A DNA stretch of 64,000 nucleotides from RZYY01 sp036794825 (GCA_036794825.1 DAIRGA010000006.1:1-64000), one strand, 5' to 3'. Shown: positions 25,557-35,421, counted from the stretch's first letter. The notes: a model not told the origin generated them from the letters alone. Program-made: numbers and translations.

Positions 25557-28500
25557 TTATTTTATCAAAATCATTTTTCCAGTTTTCAATTCTGTTCCAG
25601 CCTGCAGCCGGAAATAATAAATTCCATCAGGCATTCCGGTGGCATCCCAGTTTTGCCGGTAAAGCCCTTTGGATTGTTGTTCTGCCGTAAGTATTTCAAT
25701 AGTATGTCCCAACTGGTTGAAGAGGGTCAGGGTAACCAGCCTGCTTTCTTCGAGCTGGTATTCGATGCGGATGGATTGCACGAACGGATTGGGATAAACT
25801 GTACATGAGAAGCCTTCATGATTTCCGGTTTCAGGCACTCCGGTATAAATATCAAAGAAGTCCATTATCCGGTGCAGCAACTCCTCACGTGTATTCGGAA
25901 ATTCGCCATCCGTCAGATAAGCGAGGGCATACGAAAAGCAGAAGGTGCGCCTGCCGCCGGCGATGCTGTGCTGCACAGCCACAGTGCCATAGCCGGCTTC
26001 GGTAAAGGCCACAACGCCGGCTGAAGATTGGGCATATTTATCAATGGATGCGTTGGAGGCCTGGCTGTTGCCGGTGAAAACCATATCGTGGGTGATGGCT
26101 GCCGGTTTTCCCTGCAGACTGTTGATCGGGTTCTGGTCTGATCCGTTGGTGGTGATGGTCAGCCCGAAAAGGTTGATCAGCGGGGTGTTGCCTGCCTGGT
26201 CGTTGCCCAGTGCATCGCCTCCTTCGAGGTAAACATACCCTCCGGCTTCGAGGTACTTTTTCACGGTTTCGGCCATTTCATCTGTGAAAATTGTATTGCC
26301 CGAGCCGGCATTGCCAAAGGAGAGGAATACGGCGGTATAGCCTATGAGACTTTGTGGAAAGGTAATCTTATAGGTTACGGGCCAGGAGTTCTGTTCTATA
26401 AAGCTGCGGATATACCCGCCACTGTAATCATTTCCACCCGGAACGCCTTCGTAAACCAAATACCCTGCATTCACCTCAACACAATCCTCTACCACAAGTG
26501 TATCGGACTTCACCCCGTTGGAGACGATCAGCTTTACATCATAAGAACCACCGGATGTAAAAGTCCATACAGGGTGCTGCTCGAAAGAGTCAATGTCGCC
26601 GTCGTTGTCGAAATCCCACTGCCACGAACTGATGAGGTAAGCTGAGCTGCCGATGGAAATGTCGGTAAACTGAACTTCGAGTGGCGGCGCACCGGAGTTG
26701 CCGGCAGTAAGAAAGTTGGCCAGCACGTATCCGTCGGGAAGGGTATAGTCAAAAAACTCCATGGTTTTGATCAGCACGTTGTACCTCGAACTCTGGCTGG
26801 TTCGGTCGTGGAGTCCGGCCAGTGAATAGCCAAAATAGAATGACTTATGGCCGTAGGTGGCCGATCCGTTGTTCATCACCGCCACTTTGCCATAGGAGTT
26901 TTCGATAAATGGGGTTACGGCTGTTGTAGCCGGGTTCATTTTATCAATGTACCAGTTGCACTTCTGATCCGATCCGGTGAACATCAACTCCTGCATGGGA
27001 GATCCGCCCATACCCGTTAAAGTATCGACAGGATTGGAGATCGCAGTAAAATTGCAGGAAGCTGCGCCCATCAACTGCATCATAACGCCAAAATTGGGGT
27101 AAGATGCCGTAAACATCCGGTAAAACATTCCCCCCATCTCGATGTAAAGATTCCCGCCTGATTCGAGGAATTGCTGCACCATCACCGCATGATTGGAGCG
27201 GAACATCGAACCTTTGTCGAAGCTTTCGCCGAAGTTGCCATGCGACAGGAAAACCGTTTCGAAGCCCAGCAGCGAAGGGTAATCATTGGCGTAGGTGTAA
27301 TCATAGCCCATGTGGTCGAGGAACTGAGTGATGAACTGCCCGCTGTAATCCTGGCCGCCCTCTTCACCTTCGAATACAAAAATACCGGTGGGGGCGCACA
27401 GGAGTGAAATGGAAAATTGTTCCCCTATGAGAATCGGATTCTCCGATTCGAAATGAAGCGTCAGTTGCGCAACGTGTGAGGTTGAATTTTCTGCCACCTG
27501 CACAGTCAGCGGCGTGTTGAGGCTGAATGAGGAATCAGAGGGGATGTAGGTGCTGTATGACCCGTTGATAAGGGCCACTTCGGGATCGTCGGACTGGATG
27601 GAGATCAGTACATCTTCCACACCAAGCCCCTGGGCATAATTTTTCATTGTAAATGCGAAGCTGACCAGTTCGCCCGGTTCGTTGATGCCGTTTCCGCTGA
27701 CATCTGTAGTGATGACACTTAGTAATTCCAGCTTGAGGAAAGGCTTCACGTTTTCTTCGGCAAGCATCCGGTACGCATTTACCCTGCCTGTTCCCAGCAT
27801 GTTGATATAGTTGGGATTGAGTGAATCAATGTTATCGGCTGTCGCGAGTAACTGTGTGATAAGTTGATCGTTCGACCAGCCGGGGTGATACGATTTCAGC
27901 AGTCCCAGGCTGCCGGCCACCATCGGTGTGGCCATGGATGTTCCCGACCCAGGACCATAGGTGTTATCGGGAAGGGTGCTCAGGATTCCTCCTCCGGCGC
28001 CACCTCCGGGAGCAGAAATATCAACCGCCAGATTGAAACATGAATAACCAGTTTTGGTATCATCTGTATTTACTGCAGCTACGGCAATTACATTTTGGTA
28101 ATCGGCGGGATAATATATGTTAGAAATATTATCATTTCCTGCAGCTGCCAGGATTATACTTCCAAGTCCCGCTGCGTAAGAAACTGCTTCCTGATTTGCA
28201 ATGGAATAGCCTCCCCCGCCCCAGCTGTTTGAAATAATGTCTGCCCCGTTTTCGGCGGCATAGATGATCCCGTCATAACCCATATAAATGAAGTTATCCT
28301 GCCCGGTACGTATTGCCATTACCTTCAGGTTCCAGCTTATGCTGGCAATTCCTGTCTGGTTATTGGTAGCGCCGGCAGCTATACCCGCACAATGAGTTCC
28401 ATGGCCATTGTCGGGATTGCCGGGAAAAGGATTGGGGTCGTTATCGTTTGTCATGAAATCCCAGCCGAAAAGGTCATCGGTAAAACCATTGATATCATCA

Positions 28501-29210
28501 TCCACGCCGTTTAAATCACCGGGATCGAGCACCCACTGGTTGTTGATATATTCCATGGTGTGCCCGTCGCCGTCGGCATCTTCGGCAAGGTTTTGCCAGA
28601 TGTTGCTGATAAGGTCTTCATGATCCCAGTCCACACCGGTGTCGTTGATGGCAATGACGATTTCCTGTGTTCCGTTTTCCCCTTTGTGGATGTCCCAGGC
28701 TTCCGGGGCATGGATCTGCGGCAGATGCTGCAACTGCGACCACAGGGCATCGTTGGGAATTTCGACCAGGCGTTCGATCGGGATGGGCTCGGCATACTCC
28801 ACGCCCGGGTCGGAGGCAAAGGCTGCCGCTACTTCCTCAACCGAAAACGCTTCCGGGAAAGAGAGCCTGTAAATCCTGGAAAGATCGGGTAAATCCGGCT
28901 GCAGTTTGGCCGGATTGTAACGGAAGCACTTTTCGAGTTGAAAGACCTCAAAAAGGGCTATCTTATCATCCAGCGACTGAACGCCAAAGCTGACTGTTCC
29001 GGTTTGTTTTCCGAAATCGCCGGGGCCCTTTTTCAATTTCAGGGTAATGACTCCCGTTAAAAATTGCGCATCTGAATGTTCAGCCAAGAAGGCCTGGCCG
29101 GCAGGCTGATTTCCCGGATTTGTGCCATTGGATGCAAACTGCCCATGGAAAGTCCATCCCAGTGCGGAAAGCGCAAAAAAGATGATTGTAAATTTGATAA
29201 ATGTTTTCAT
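25557..29210 (-). CDS. Secreted subtilisin-like (S8) protease with PKD domain and T9SS tail
   Basis: A 1217-residue exported protease. I start at ATG 29210 (MKTFIKFTIIFFALSALGW), which gives a proper signal peptide; the open frame extends 31 residues further but those look non-coding. A propeptide (about 40-165) precedes the S8 domain, where the triad lies in AINDTGVDWDHED (Asp), GHGTHCAGIAAG (His) and GTSMATPMVAG (Ser). An embedded DDDINGFTDDLFGWDF segment resembles a calcium-binding loop. Afterwards come a CARDB-like beta region, two similar segments beginning FEGEEGGQDYSGQF and YEGVPGGNDYSGGY, separated by a PKD domain (ISSWQWDFDNDGDIDS region), and a T9SS tail from CTVYPNPFVQSI. It is the second S8 protease in the window and shares little sequence with the one at 9041. 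Confidence 0.92.
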   Translation of the reverse strand: MKTFIKFTIIFFALSALGWTFHGQFASNGTNPGNQPAGQAFLAEHSDAQFLTGVITLKLKKGPGDFGKQTGTVSFGVQSLDDKIALFEVFQLEKCFRYNPAKLQPDLPDLSRIYRLSFPEAFSVEEVAAAFASDPGVEYAEPIPIERLVEIPNDALWSQLQHLPQIHAPEAWDIHKGENGTQEIVIAINDTGVDWDHEDLISNIWQNLAEDADGDGHTMEYINNQWVLDPGDLNGVDDDINGFTDDLFGWDFMTNDNDPNPFPGNPDNGHGTHCAGIAAGATNNQTGIASISWNLKVMAIRTGQDNFIYMGYDGIIYAAENGADIISNSWGGGGYSIANQEAVSYAAGLGSIILAAAGNDNISNIYYPADYQNVIAVAAVNTDDTKTGYSCFNLAVDISAPGGGAGGGILSTLPDNTYGPGSGTSMATPMVAGSLGLLKSYHPGWSNDQLITQLLATADNIDSLNPNYINMLGTGRVNAYRMLAEENVKPFLKLELLSVITTDVSGNGINEPGELVSFAFTMKNYAQGLGVEDVLISIQSDDPEVALINGSYSTYIPSDSSFSLNTPLTVQVAENSTSHVAQLTLHFESENPILIGEQFSISLLCAPTGIFVFEGEEGGQDYSGQFITQFLDHMGYDYTYANDYPSLLGFETVFLSHGNFGESFDKGSMFRSNHAVMVQQFLESGGNLYIEMGGMFYRMFTASYPNFGVMMQLMGAASCNFTAISNPVDTLTGMGGSPMQELMFTGSDQKCNWYIDKMNPATTAVTPFIENSYGKVAVMNNGSATYGHKSFYFGYSLAGLHDRTSQSSRYNVLIKTMEFFDYTLPDGYVLANFLTAGNSGAPPLEVQFTDISIGSSAYLISSWQWDFDNDGDIDSFEQHPVWTFTSGGSYDVKLIVSNGVKSDTLVVEDCVEVNAGYLVYEGVPGGNDYSGGYIRSFIEQNSWPVTYKITFPQSLIGYTAVFLSFGNAGSGNTIFTDEMAETVKKYLEAGGYVYLEGGDALGNDQAGNTPLINLFGLTITTNGSDQNPINSLQGKPAAITHDMVFTGNSQASNASIDKYAQSSAGVVAFTEAGYGTVAVQHSIAGGRRTFCFSYALAYLTDGEFPNTREELLHRIMDFFDIYTGVPETGNHEGFSCTVYPNPFVQSIRIEYQLEESRLVTLTLFNQLGHTIEILTAEQQSKGLYRQNWDATGMPDGIYYFRLQAGTELKTGKMILIK

Positions 29211-29232
29211 TGTGGTGGATTGCTTATTTAAC

Positions 29233-29372
29233 ATCGGCAAGAAAACACCCTGATGTTGAAAATCAATGAGTGCCCCAACCCTAAAGGGAGCATTGATTTT
29301 CAATGATTTACTCCCTTTAGGGTGGGGTAATTAAATCGTTGAAAATCATAATCTAAGAGTTTTCTTGCCGAT
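29233..29372. mobile_element. MITE-like 140-bp element with perfect 14-bp terminal inverted repeats
   Basis: The outer arms ATCGGCAAGAAAAC (29233-29246) and GTTTTCTTGCCGAT (29359-29372) are exact inverted repeats. Inside, TTGAAAATCAATG pairs with CATTGATTTTCAA, and CCCCAACCCTAAAGGGAG with CTCCCTTTAGGGTGGGG, so nearly the whole unit can fold on itself. It has no coding capacity. It sits between the S8 protease and the first kelch gene. No unambiguous target-site duplication is visible (AC on both sides at most). Confidence 0.55.
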
Positions 29373-29401
29373 ACTATTTGAATCTATCAGGTTTTCAATA
29401 A

Positions 29402-32335
29402 CTATTCAATAATCACTTTCTGTCTTACCTCTCTTCGGTTGGTCACGACGGAAAGGATGTACACTCCCGGGCTTAGCCTGGAGACGTCGAGCCGGCTGTT
29501 TTCAGGAACTCCGGTGTAAACTTCCTGCCCCAGATTGTTGGTCAGCTTTACCTGCCCGATGACGATGCCTTCTTCAGCAGTAATCGTGATCCAGTCATTG
29601 GCGGGATTGGGGTAGAGGGTTACGGCGGTTGGATTTACTGCAACAGGATTTTTGATGGAGACGCTGGTCATAAGCTCATCAGCACCCATTTCGGGTGCAC
29701 CACTAAATGGCCTCGGCTCTCCGTCAATATCATACTCCGGGCATTTATAGAGCACTCCGTTTATTTCTAAAGTGGCGATACCCGAATTCAGTAGCTGGCA
29801 GGCATAGTGGAGGTGGTAGCCGTCTTCAAGAAATGAAGGGAAGCAGTTCAGATTGCCAGTGCCCGGCCAGGGGTCAGCCCCTTCAACATCTGAATAATGG
29901 ACTTCGAGCGTACCTCCCAATTGCTGAATGGAAGGACCCGTGGGTGCAGTATTCCCCCAGATGACGGTATTGATCACATTAGCCTCGCTGCCGTTCAGAT
30001 ACAGCCCACCTCCCTGATAGGCGGCACTGTTCCCCGAAATCGTGTTGTTGATTAAACCAACCGGTATACCTCCGTTAACTGTATATAGATAGATTGCACC
30101 GCCATAAAGTTGTGCAGTATTTTCAAGGAATACATTGTTCTGAAGTACGGCAGGAACATTAAACGTTATAAAACCAGCTCCGGATTTAGCCGAATTGTTG
30201 ATTACAAGATTGTTTTCAATCAATACAGTGTTTACAAATATTTCAGAATCTTCAATTGAAAATCCTCCTGCCCACAGATTACTGGTATTATTTTTAAACA
30301 CATTGTTTTTGACAAGAAATCCGTCGACTGGATTAAATATTATCAAACCAGCCCCACCCCCTGTGTTGATGCCGGCTGTTACTACATTTTGTTCAACGAT
30401 GTTGTTGGTGAACTTTCCATTTATTGCCTGAAAAAATACTCCGGCTGAATTCGCCCAACTCCCGGCTGATTCAGACACGTTGTCCTGGATCAGGTTCTGC
30501 TCAACAATGGCTGTTTTTTCTGTCCAGTCAGGGTACTGATAAAACCCCATTCCACCTGCAGCAGCATGAGCTGCAGTGCCTGTAGTGATGTTATCCGATA
30601 CCGTGTTACCAACAATACGGGTGTTGTAACCAATACTTATCCCAGCCCCGAAACCTTCAAACTTTGTTGCAAAGATCGAATTGTTGTCTATTACATTTTG
30701 TCCGATTACAACCCATTCGTCGCTATCAATGATTTGCGTTGCAATACCGGCTCCATCAATTACCTGAACATCTTCCAGCTCAGTATCAGTCAAATGGTTG
30801 TCGGTAATATGATTGTTGATGATTTTGGCTCCTGATCCGGAAATAAAAATCCCGCCACCGGCTAAATCAACAAATGTTTCTCTTTTCTCACCGGAAAAAC
30901 CGCCACGAATGCTGGTTCCCAGCTTGCTTGTGTTGCGTGAATGATCAACACCTGACTCAAAAGTGTATTTAGTACCCTTTCCATGGCAAATGGTGAAACC
31001 ATTGATTACAGAGGTTGTATCTTCTTCTGAAATGAAATAGACCACCGATGCGCTGTCGGGATTTGCTATCTGGCTGCCGTCAATGATCGTGTTTTCGATG
31101 TGAGCGGGATCATTATCAATTAAAAACTCACTGGCTACCATTAAGGGCTTCTTGCCCAGGAAATTCACCTGCTCATGGTAAATCCCATCAGCCACCAGCA
31201 CGGTATCGCCGGGTGCGGCGGCATTGATTCCGGCCTGAATAGTGGGATAATCGCCGGGAACATGGATGATGTGTGGAACTGGCGGGTCATAAAAAATCTC
31301 GACGGAGGAAAGAACACCCGATGCGCCTGTTCCGCCGGCTACTACTAAGTGATTACCAACAGCAAGACCCTGGCTTGATCGGGGTGTTGCAAGAAATTCA
31401 TAAGAAACGGTGTTCCCATTCTCATCCAGTATGTCAACAATATCAGAGAAGTCATAGGTTACTCCTCCATTGGCAACATTGCTTCCACCGGCAAAATAAG
31501 CTTTCCCGTTGATGGCTCCACCCGTTAACCAGGCTCTGGGTTCGAACAGTGAAGCGGTAGTCCATGTCCCGGTGGTCGAATTGTAGATGTCCACCACATC
31601 AGTGGGCACATCCGGAAAATTTTTTATTCCCCCGGCAATCAACACATTGTCACCAACTGTAACCGCAGTTGCCCACACCCTGGCCTGCGAGAGGTTGGCT
31701 GTACTCCAGGTGTTGGTCGAGAAATTGTAAATATCCACCCGGTTACTCACATCGCCGCCATTGATAAAACCTCCTGCGAAAATTGCCTTGTCGCCAACCA
31801 CTGCATAAGCCATTCCCGCCCTGGCCATCGAAAGGTATGTAAAACTCCAGGTGTTGGTGGTCATGTCGTAGATGTCCACAATATCGGTGCATACAATATT
31901 AAAGTTACACCCGCCCGCAAAGAAAACCTTGTCGCCATGACTCACTGCGGCAATGTCGAACCTGCCAACCTGAAGCTGTGCTGCCGACCACTGGCCTGTT
32001 GCGATATCATAGATGTCCACAGTTCCCACCGGTGAAAAACCTGCAGTAGCTCCCCCGGCAAAAAAGAGTTTTGTTCCGCAAGAAGTTCCTGTAGCCAACA
32101 TCCGCGAAAGACTCAGGTTGCCGGTGTTAGCCCACTCACCGGCTTCCACATCATAACTTTCGACGGTGGTCACTGTGCTGGTTCCGTTTGATCCGCCGGC
32201 AAAGTAAACCTTATCGCCGTAAGAGGTAACCCCCATATACTTTTTAGGTGATGAGAGTTCGGTGTACGTCCACTGCCCGTAAGCCATCCCGGCCAGGCAG
32301 AGGAAAATTGCTGAAAAGAGAAGTTTTGGTTTCAT
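29402..32335 (-). CDS. Secreted kelch-repeat plus parallel beta-helix protein with T9SS tail (copy 1)
   Basis: A 977-residue exported protein. Signal peptide about 1-20 (KLLFSAIFLCLAGMAYGQ). Residues about 22-350 contain six to seven kelch units (Y-G-D-K-V-Y-F-A-G-G ... V-D-I-Y-D-x-x-T-x-x-W), which should close into a beta-propeller. From about 355 (HIIHVPGDYPTIQAGINAA) begins a pectate-lyase-like right-handed parallel beta-helix with PbH1 repeats of the N-N-x-I-x-x-N type up to about 850, ending with a D-I-D-G-E-P-R-P-F-S-G segment. The T9SS sorting domain starts at VTLYPNPANDW. It is a close paralogue of the next gene upstream (32421-35192). No catalytic residues of polysaccharide lyases could be assigned, so adhesion or glycan binding is as likely as catalysis. 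Confidence 0.9.
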   Translation of the reverse strand: MKPKLLFSAIFLCLAGMAYGQWTYTELSSPKKYMGVTSYGDKVYFAGGSNGTSTVTTVESYDVEAGEWANTGNLSLSRMLATGTSCGTKLFFAGGATAGFSPVGTVDIYDIATGQWSAAQLQVGRFDIAAVSHGDKVFFAGGCNFNIVCTDIVDIYDMTTNTWSFTYLSMARAGMAYAVVGDKAIFAGGFINGGDVSNRVDIYNFSTNTWSTANLSQARVWATAVTVGDNVLIAGGIKNFPDVPTDVVDIYNSTTGTWTTASLFEPRAWLTGGAINGKAYFAGGSNVANGGVTYDFSDIVDILDENGNTVSYEFLATPRSSQGLAVGNHLVVAGGTGASGVLSSVEIFYDPPVPHIIHVPGDYPTIQAGINAAAPGDTVLVADGIYHEQVNFLGKKPLMVASEFLIDNDPAHIENTIIDGSQIANPDSASVVYFISEEDTTSVINGFTICHGKGTKYTFESGVDHSRNTSKLGTSIRGGFSGEKRETFVDLAGGGIFISGSGAKIINNHITDNHLTDTELEDVQVIDGAGIATQIIDSDEWVVIGQNVIDNNSIFATKFEGFGAGISIGYNTRIVGNTVSDNITTGTAAHAAAGGMGFYQYPDWTEKTAIVEQNLIQDNVSESAGSWANSAGVFFQAINGKFTNNIVEQNVVTAGINTGGGAGLIIFNPVDGFLVKNNVFKNNTSNLWAGGFSIEDSEIFVNTVLIENNLVINNSAKSGAGFITFNVPAVLQNNVFLENTAQLYGGAIYLYTVNGGIPVGLINNTISGNSAAYQGGGLYLNGSEANVINTVIWGNTAPTGPSIQQLGGTLEVHYSDVEGADPWPGTGNLNCFPSFLEDGYHLHYACQLLNSGIATLEINGVLYKCPEYDIDGEPRPFSGAPEMGADELMTSVSIKNPVAVNPTAVTLYPNPANDWITITAEEGIVIGQVKLTNNLGQEVYTGVPENSRLDVSRLSPGVYILSVVTNRREVRQKVIIE

Positions 32336-32381
32336 AATACATTTGATTTTTTTGTTAATAAATGCTTGTTTTTCTGTTGTT

Positions 32382-32414
32382 AAACCTGTCAGGTTTCAAA
32401 AACCTGACAGGTTT
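32382..32414. terminator. Perfect AACCTGTCAGGTT hairpin between the two kelch genes
   Basis: AAACCTGTCAGGTTT and AAACCTGACAGGTTT pair perfectly (15-bp arms, 3-nt loop) with terminal A and T tracts. It lies 7 bp after the stop of the upstream minus-strand gene (32421), where a terminator is expected. It is the same palindrome as at 115-152. Confidence 0.65.
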
Positions 32415-32420
32415 TCATAA

Positions 32421-35192
32421 CTATTCAATAATCACTTTTTGTTTTACTTCGCCCCGGTTGGTCAGGACGGAAAGGACGTACATGCCCGGGCTTAGCCTGG
32501 AGACGTCGAGCCGGTTGTTTTCCGGATGTCCGGTGTAAACCTCCTGCCCCAAACGGTTGGTCATTGTAACCTGGCGGATGACAATGCCGTCCTCTATTGA
32601 AATGGTGATCCGGTCATTGGCAGGGTTGGGGAAGAGGGTTACTTCGGTTGGATTTACTTCAACAGGATTTTTGATGAAGACAAGCGTCATCAGTTCATCA
32701 GCACCGATTTCGGGACCGGCGCCGGCAAAAGGCCTTTCCTGACCATCAATATCATTTTCGGGGCAATAATACATCACCCCGTTCAGATCGAAAGCAGCCG
32801 TTCCCATGTTCAGCAACTGGCAGGTATAATCAAGGTGGTAGCCGTCTTCGAGGAATGTCGGATCACAGTTGACATTCCCCACACCCGGATACACATATTC
32901 ATCGTAATCAACATCCGAGAAAACTACAACGAGGTCGCTTGATTCTTCATAGATTGCCGGTCCGGGAGGAAAATTGTTGTATAGAATTGAATTTATTACG
33001 ATTGCATCAGAAAATGAAATATACATACCTCCGCGATCATTTGCAGTGATTGTATTATTTATTAAAATTGCTGTGGCGTTTACATCCTTTGATTCTTCAA
33101 TGCTTATTCCTCCGCCATTATAAGCTGAATTATACTGTAGAACATTGTTAAGGTATGTTCCACCGGCCCTCAGCAAAGCCAAGCCGCCCCCAAAGCTGTT
33201 TTCAGAATTGGTCGTGTTTTCTTTGACAATATTATTTTCGAAAACAAAATTATCTGTATAGATATCCTGTATGAATACCCCTGGACCCCAGCTCTTGTAT
33301 GTATCTGGAGCTTGCAGGTTGTTTTGGGCAATAAAGTTATTGGCGATCTTCCCTATGATGTTAAAGTACAACGCAATTCCACCACCCAAAGTGGCATAAT
33401 CGTTTGTTCCGAAATCCGTTTTAGCTTCATTTTGAGTGATCACATTGTTGCTGATGTTGATGTCAATCTCTCCAAATGCACCACCAGTTGCAATTCCACC
33501 ACCACAACCTCCCAGCAGGCCTTCTGCGCTGTTATCAAATATCTGGTTACCAGTCATGATCAGATTATAGAAGCACATTAGTCCACCGCCATCAGCATAC
33601 CCGTTATTACTTATGGCCTGATTATGCACGATTTTGTTACCACGCAGAACAACCCAGGGAATTTCAGAGATAGGGCCACCAACTTGTAACCCGCCGCCAT
33701 AAATGTTTCCATTGTAGGTAACAGTGTTGTATTGAATATAATTGTTCAGTAGTTTTCCGCCTGAAAAACTAATATGGACGCCACCGCCCATTCTCGTGTT
33801 CACGCTGGGTTCAATGGTTCCGGTACCACCGGTGATCGTAAAACCACAAACCATCGACGTGGTATCTTCACCCATATTAAAGGTAATAACCGATCCTTTG
33901 TCCGGATTAACCGGCTGGCTGCCATTGATGATCGTATTGGCAATATGGTTGGTATCGCCATCCATAATAAATTGGCTGGCCACCAGCAAAGGCTTTTTAC
34001 CAAGAAAGTTGATGTTTTCGTAATACAGCCCATCTGCCACGAGCACGGTATCGCCGGGCGTGGCGGCATTGATGCCTGCCTGGATGGTGGGGTAATCGCC
34101 GGGAACATGGATGATGTGGCTGGGTGGCATATCATAATAAATTTCGACCGAAGAAAGCTGGCCGTTATTGTTGATGCCACCGGCAACTACCAAATAGTTG
34201 CCTACAGCATTTACCGAATGCTGGACGCGTGCCGTTGCAAGGTTCATCACCGACCAGGAGTTGGACGCGGCATCATAAACATCAATTACATTTGAGGCAT
34301 TATTAAACCCGCTTCCATGAAAATTCCCACCCCCCGGAAAATAGACTTTGCCATTGATAGTCGCACCATTAGCAGAAAACGATCTCGGTGAAGAAAGGGT
34401 TGCCTGTGTCCATAATCCGGTTTCGGCATCGTAAATATCAACACGATTGGTTGGACTATTTAAGGTAGTAATCCCTCCGGCAATGATCACCTTGCTTCCA
34501 ACAGTTGCCGCACTTGCGTAAGCCCTTGCCTGCGACAGGGTTGCCTGGCTCCAGGTGTTCGTCGTGAAGTTGTAAATATCAACCCTGTCGGAAGTAACTC
34601 CGGATAGATTAATCCACCCTCCGGCAAAGATGGCAAGGTTGCCTACGACCGTCGCGGCGATTCCACCCCGGGCCTGCGAAAGCACGGCAGGCGCTGCCCA
34701 TTCTCCTGTTTCGCAATTGTAAATGTCCACCGTATTTTTAAAAATAGGGCTGCCTTGAATCTGAATACCGCCGGCAAACATGACAATATTTCCATGGCTT
34801 ACTGCTGCCAATGAGAACCTGTCAACGGAGAGCAACTCAACCGTCCATTCCTGGGTGATGGTATCAAAAATATCCACAAAATCATAAGTCACGGCATCGT
34901 CGAATCCACCGGCAAAGAAAATTTTTGAACCGCAACTTACTGAGCCGCCTACAAAAAACCTGGGGACAAATAAGTTTCCAAATGGCTCAAAGTAACCTGT
35001 CGAAAGGTCGTACATTTCAGTATTGGAAAGATATAAAGAACCACTACGACCACCTCCAAACCACACTTTGTTGCCCAAAGTGGCTGAACCCATAAAGAAT
35101 TTGGCCTCAGATAAATTGGTATATGTCCACTGACCAAAAGCCATCCCGGCCAGACAGAGGAAAATTGCTGAAAAGAGTAATTTTGATTTCAT
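32421..35192 (-). CDS. Secreted kelch-repeat plus parallel beta-helix protein with T9SS tail (copy 2)
   Basis: A 923-residue paralogue of the 29402 protein with the same order: signal peptide (KLLFSAIFLCLAGMAFGQ), six to seven kelch units to about 355, HIIHVPGDYPTIQAGINAA introducing the beta-helix, a D-I-D-G-Q-E-R-P-F-A-G closing segment, and a T9SS tail from VTLFPNPANDR. Signal peptides, the helix-entry segment and the tails are almost identical between copies, while the kelch and inner helix repeats have diverged. That fits duplication followed by selection on the ligand-facing parts. ATG at 35192 was chosen over the frame start at 35309, because a -7 box at 35218-35225 lies inside the longer version and the signal peptide starts exactly at 35192. 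Confidence 0.9.
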   Translation of the reverse strand: MKSKLLFSAIFLCLAGMAFGQWTYTNLSEAKFFMGSATLGNKVWFGGGRSGSLYLSNTEMYDLSTGYFEPFGNLFVPRFFVGGSVSCGSKIFFAGGFDDAVTYDFVDIFDTITQEWTVELLSVDRFSLAAVSHGNIVMFAGGIQIQGSPIFKNTVDIYNCETGEWAAPAVLSQARGGIAATVVGNLAIFAGGWINLSGVTSDRVDIYNFTTNTWSQATLSQARAYASAATVGSKVIIAGGITTLNSPTNRVDIYDAETGLWTQATLSSPRSFSANGATINGKVYFPGGGNFHGSGFNNASNVIDVYDAASNSWSVMNLATARVQHSVNAVGNYLVVAGGINNNGQLSSVEIYYDMPPSHIIHVPGDYPTIQAGINAATPGDTVLVADGLYYENINFLGKKPLLVASQFIMDGDTNHIANTIINGSQPVNPDKGSVITFNMGEDTTSMVCGFTITGGTGTIEPSVNTRMGGGVHISFSGGKLLNNYIQYNTVTYNGNIYGGGLQVGGPISEIPWVVLRGNKIVHNQAISNNGYADGGGLMCFYNLIMTGNQIFDNSAEGLLGGCGGGIATGGAFGEIDINISNNVITQNEAKTDFGTNDYATLGGGIALYFNIIGKIANNFIAQNNLQAPDTYKSWGPGVFIQDIYTDNFVFENNIVKENTTNSENSFGGGLALLRAGGTYLNNVLQYNSAYNGGGISIEESKDVNATAILINNTITANDRGGMYISFSDAIVINSILYNNFPPGPAIYEESSDLVVVFSDVDYDEYVYPGVGNVNCDPTFLEDGYHLDYTCQLLNMGTAAFDLNGVMYYCPENDIDGQERPFAGAGPEIGADELMTLVFIKNPVEVNPTEVTLFPNPANDRITISIEDGIVIRQVTMTNRLGQEVYTGHPENNRLDVSRLSPGMYVLSVLTNRGEVKQKVIIE

Positions 35193-35217
35193 AAAAGTAT
35201 GTTTAAAGTTAATACAG

Positions 35218-35225
35218 CAAAGGTA
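35218..35225 (-). promoter_or_regulatory. -7 element (TACCTTTG) for kelch/beta-helix copy 2
   Basis: Minus-strand TAnnTTTG match, 25 nt before the ATG at 35192. No TTTG -33 box at consensus spacing, which fits an activator-dependent promoter. Confidence 0.5.
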
Positions 35226-35265
35226 AGCTCCGCAAATGGCAAAAGGAAGCTCGTTAAGTGTACGT

Positions 35266-35307
35266 CGGGATTCGTCTAACGAACGCCGGGATTTGTCTAA
35301 CGAACGC
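35266..35307 (-). promoter_or_regulatory. Tandem 21-bp direct repeat, candidate LytTR binding site
   Basis: On the minus strand GCGTTCGTTAGACAAATCCCG is followed directly by GCGTTCGTTAGACGAATCCCG (one mismatch), with a third degenerate trace after it. The pair lies 41 bp upstream of the -7 box. LytTR-family regulators bind two roughly 9-bp direct repeats with 12-13 bp between, i.e. a 21-22-bp period, and the TTCGTTAGA core partly resembles their consensus. A LytTR regulator is encoded at 42311-43063. Assignment is inference. Confidence 0.4.
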
Positions 35308-35400
35308 AAAAAGAGGAGGGGGCAACAGAGAGGCAGGGAGAAGGAGTGATAGAGTGATGCCTTCCGAACTCAGACGAAGGAAAAGGCGGGGAGTGGTGAA

Positions 35401-35421
35401 GGGATGCAAGCCCTGAAAGGG
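35401..35421. repeat. Dispersed repeat, exact 21-bp inverse copy at 40131-40151
   Basis: GGGATGCAAGCCCTGAAAGGG is found as its exact reverse complement at 40131-40151 and, in degenerate form, at 1-93. It lies within the 35193-35788 intergenic region. Confidence 0.7.

Noticed and set aside
29402..35192. Repeat-rich DNA as a possible CRISPR or tandem-repeat array
   Set aside because: The repeats are degenerate kelch and beta-helix codons inside open frames, without constant spacers.
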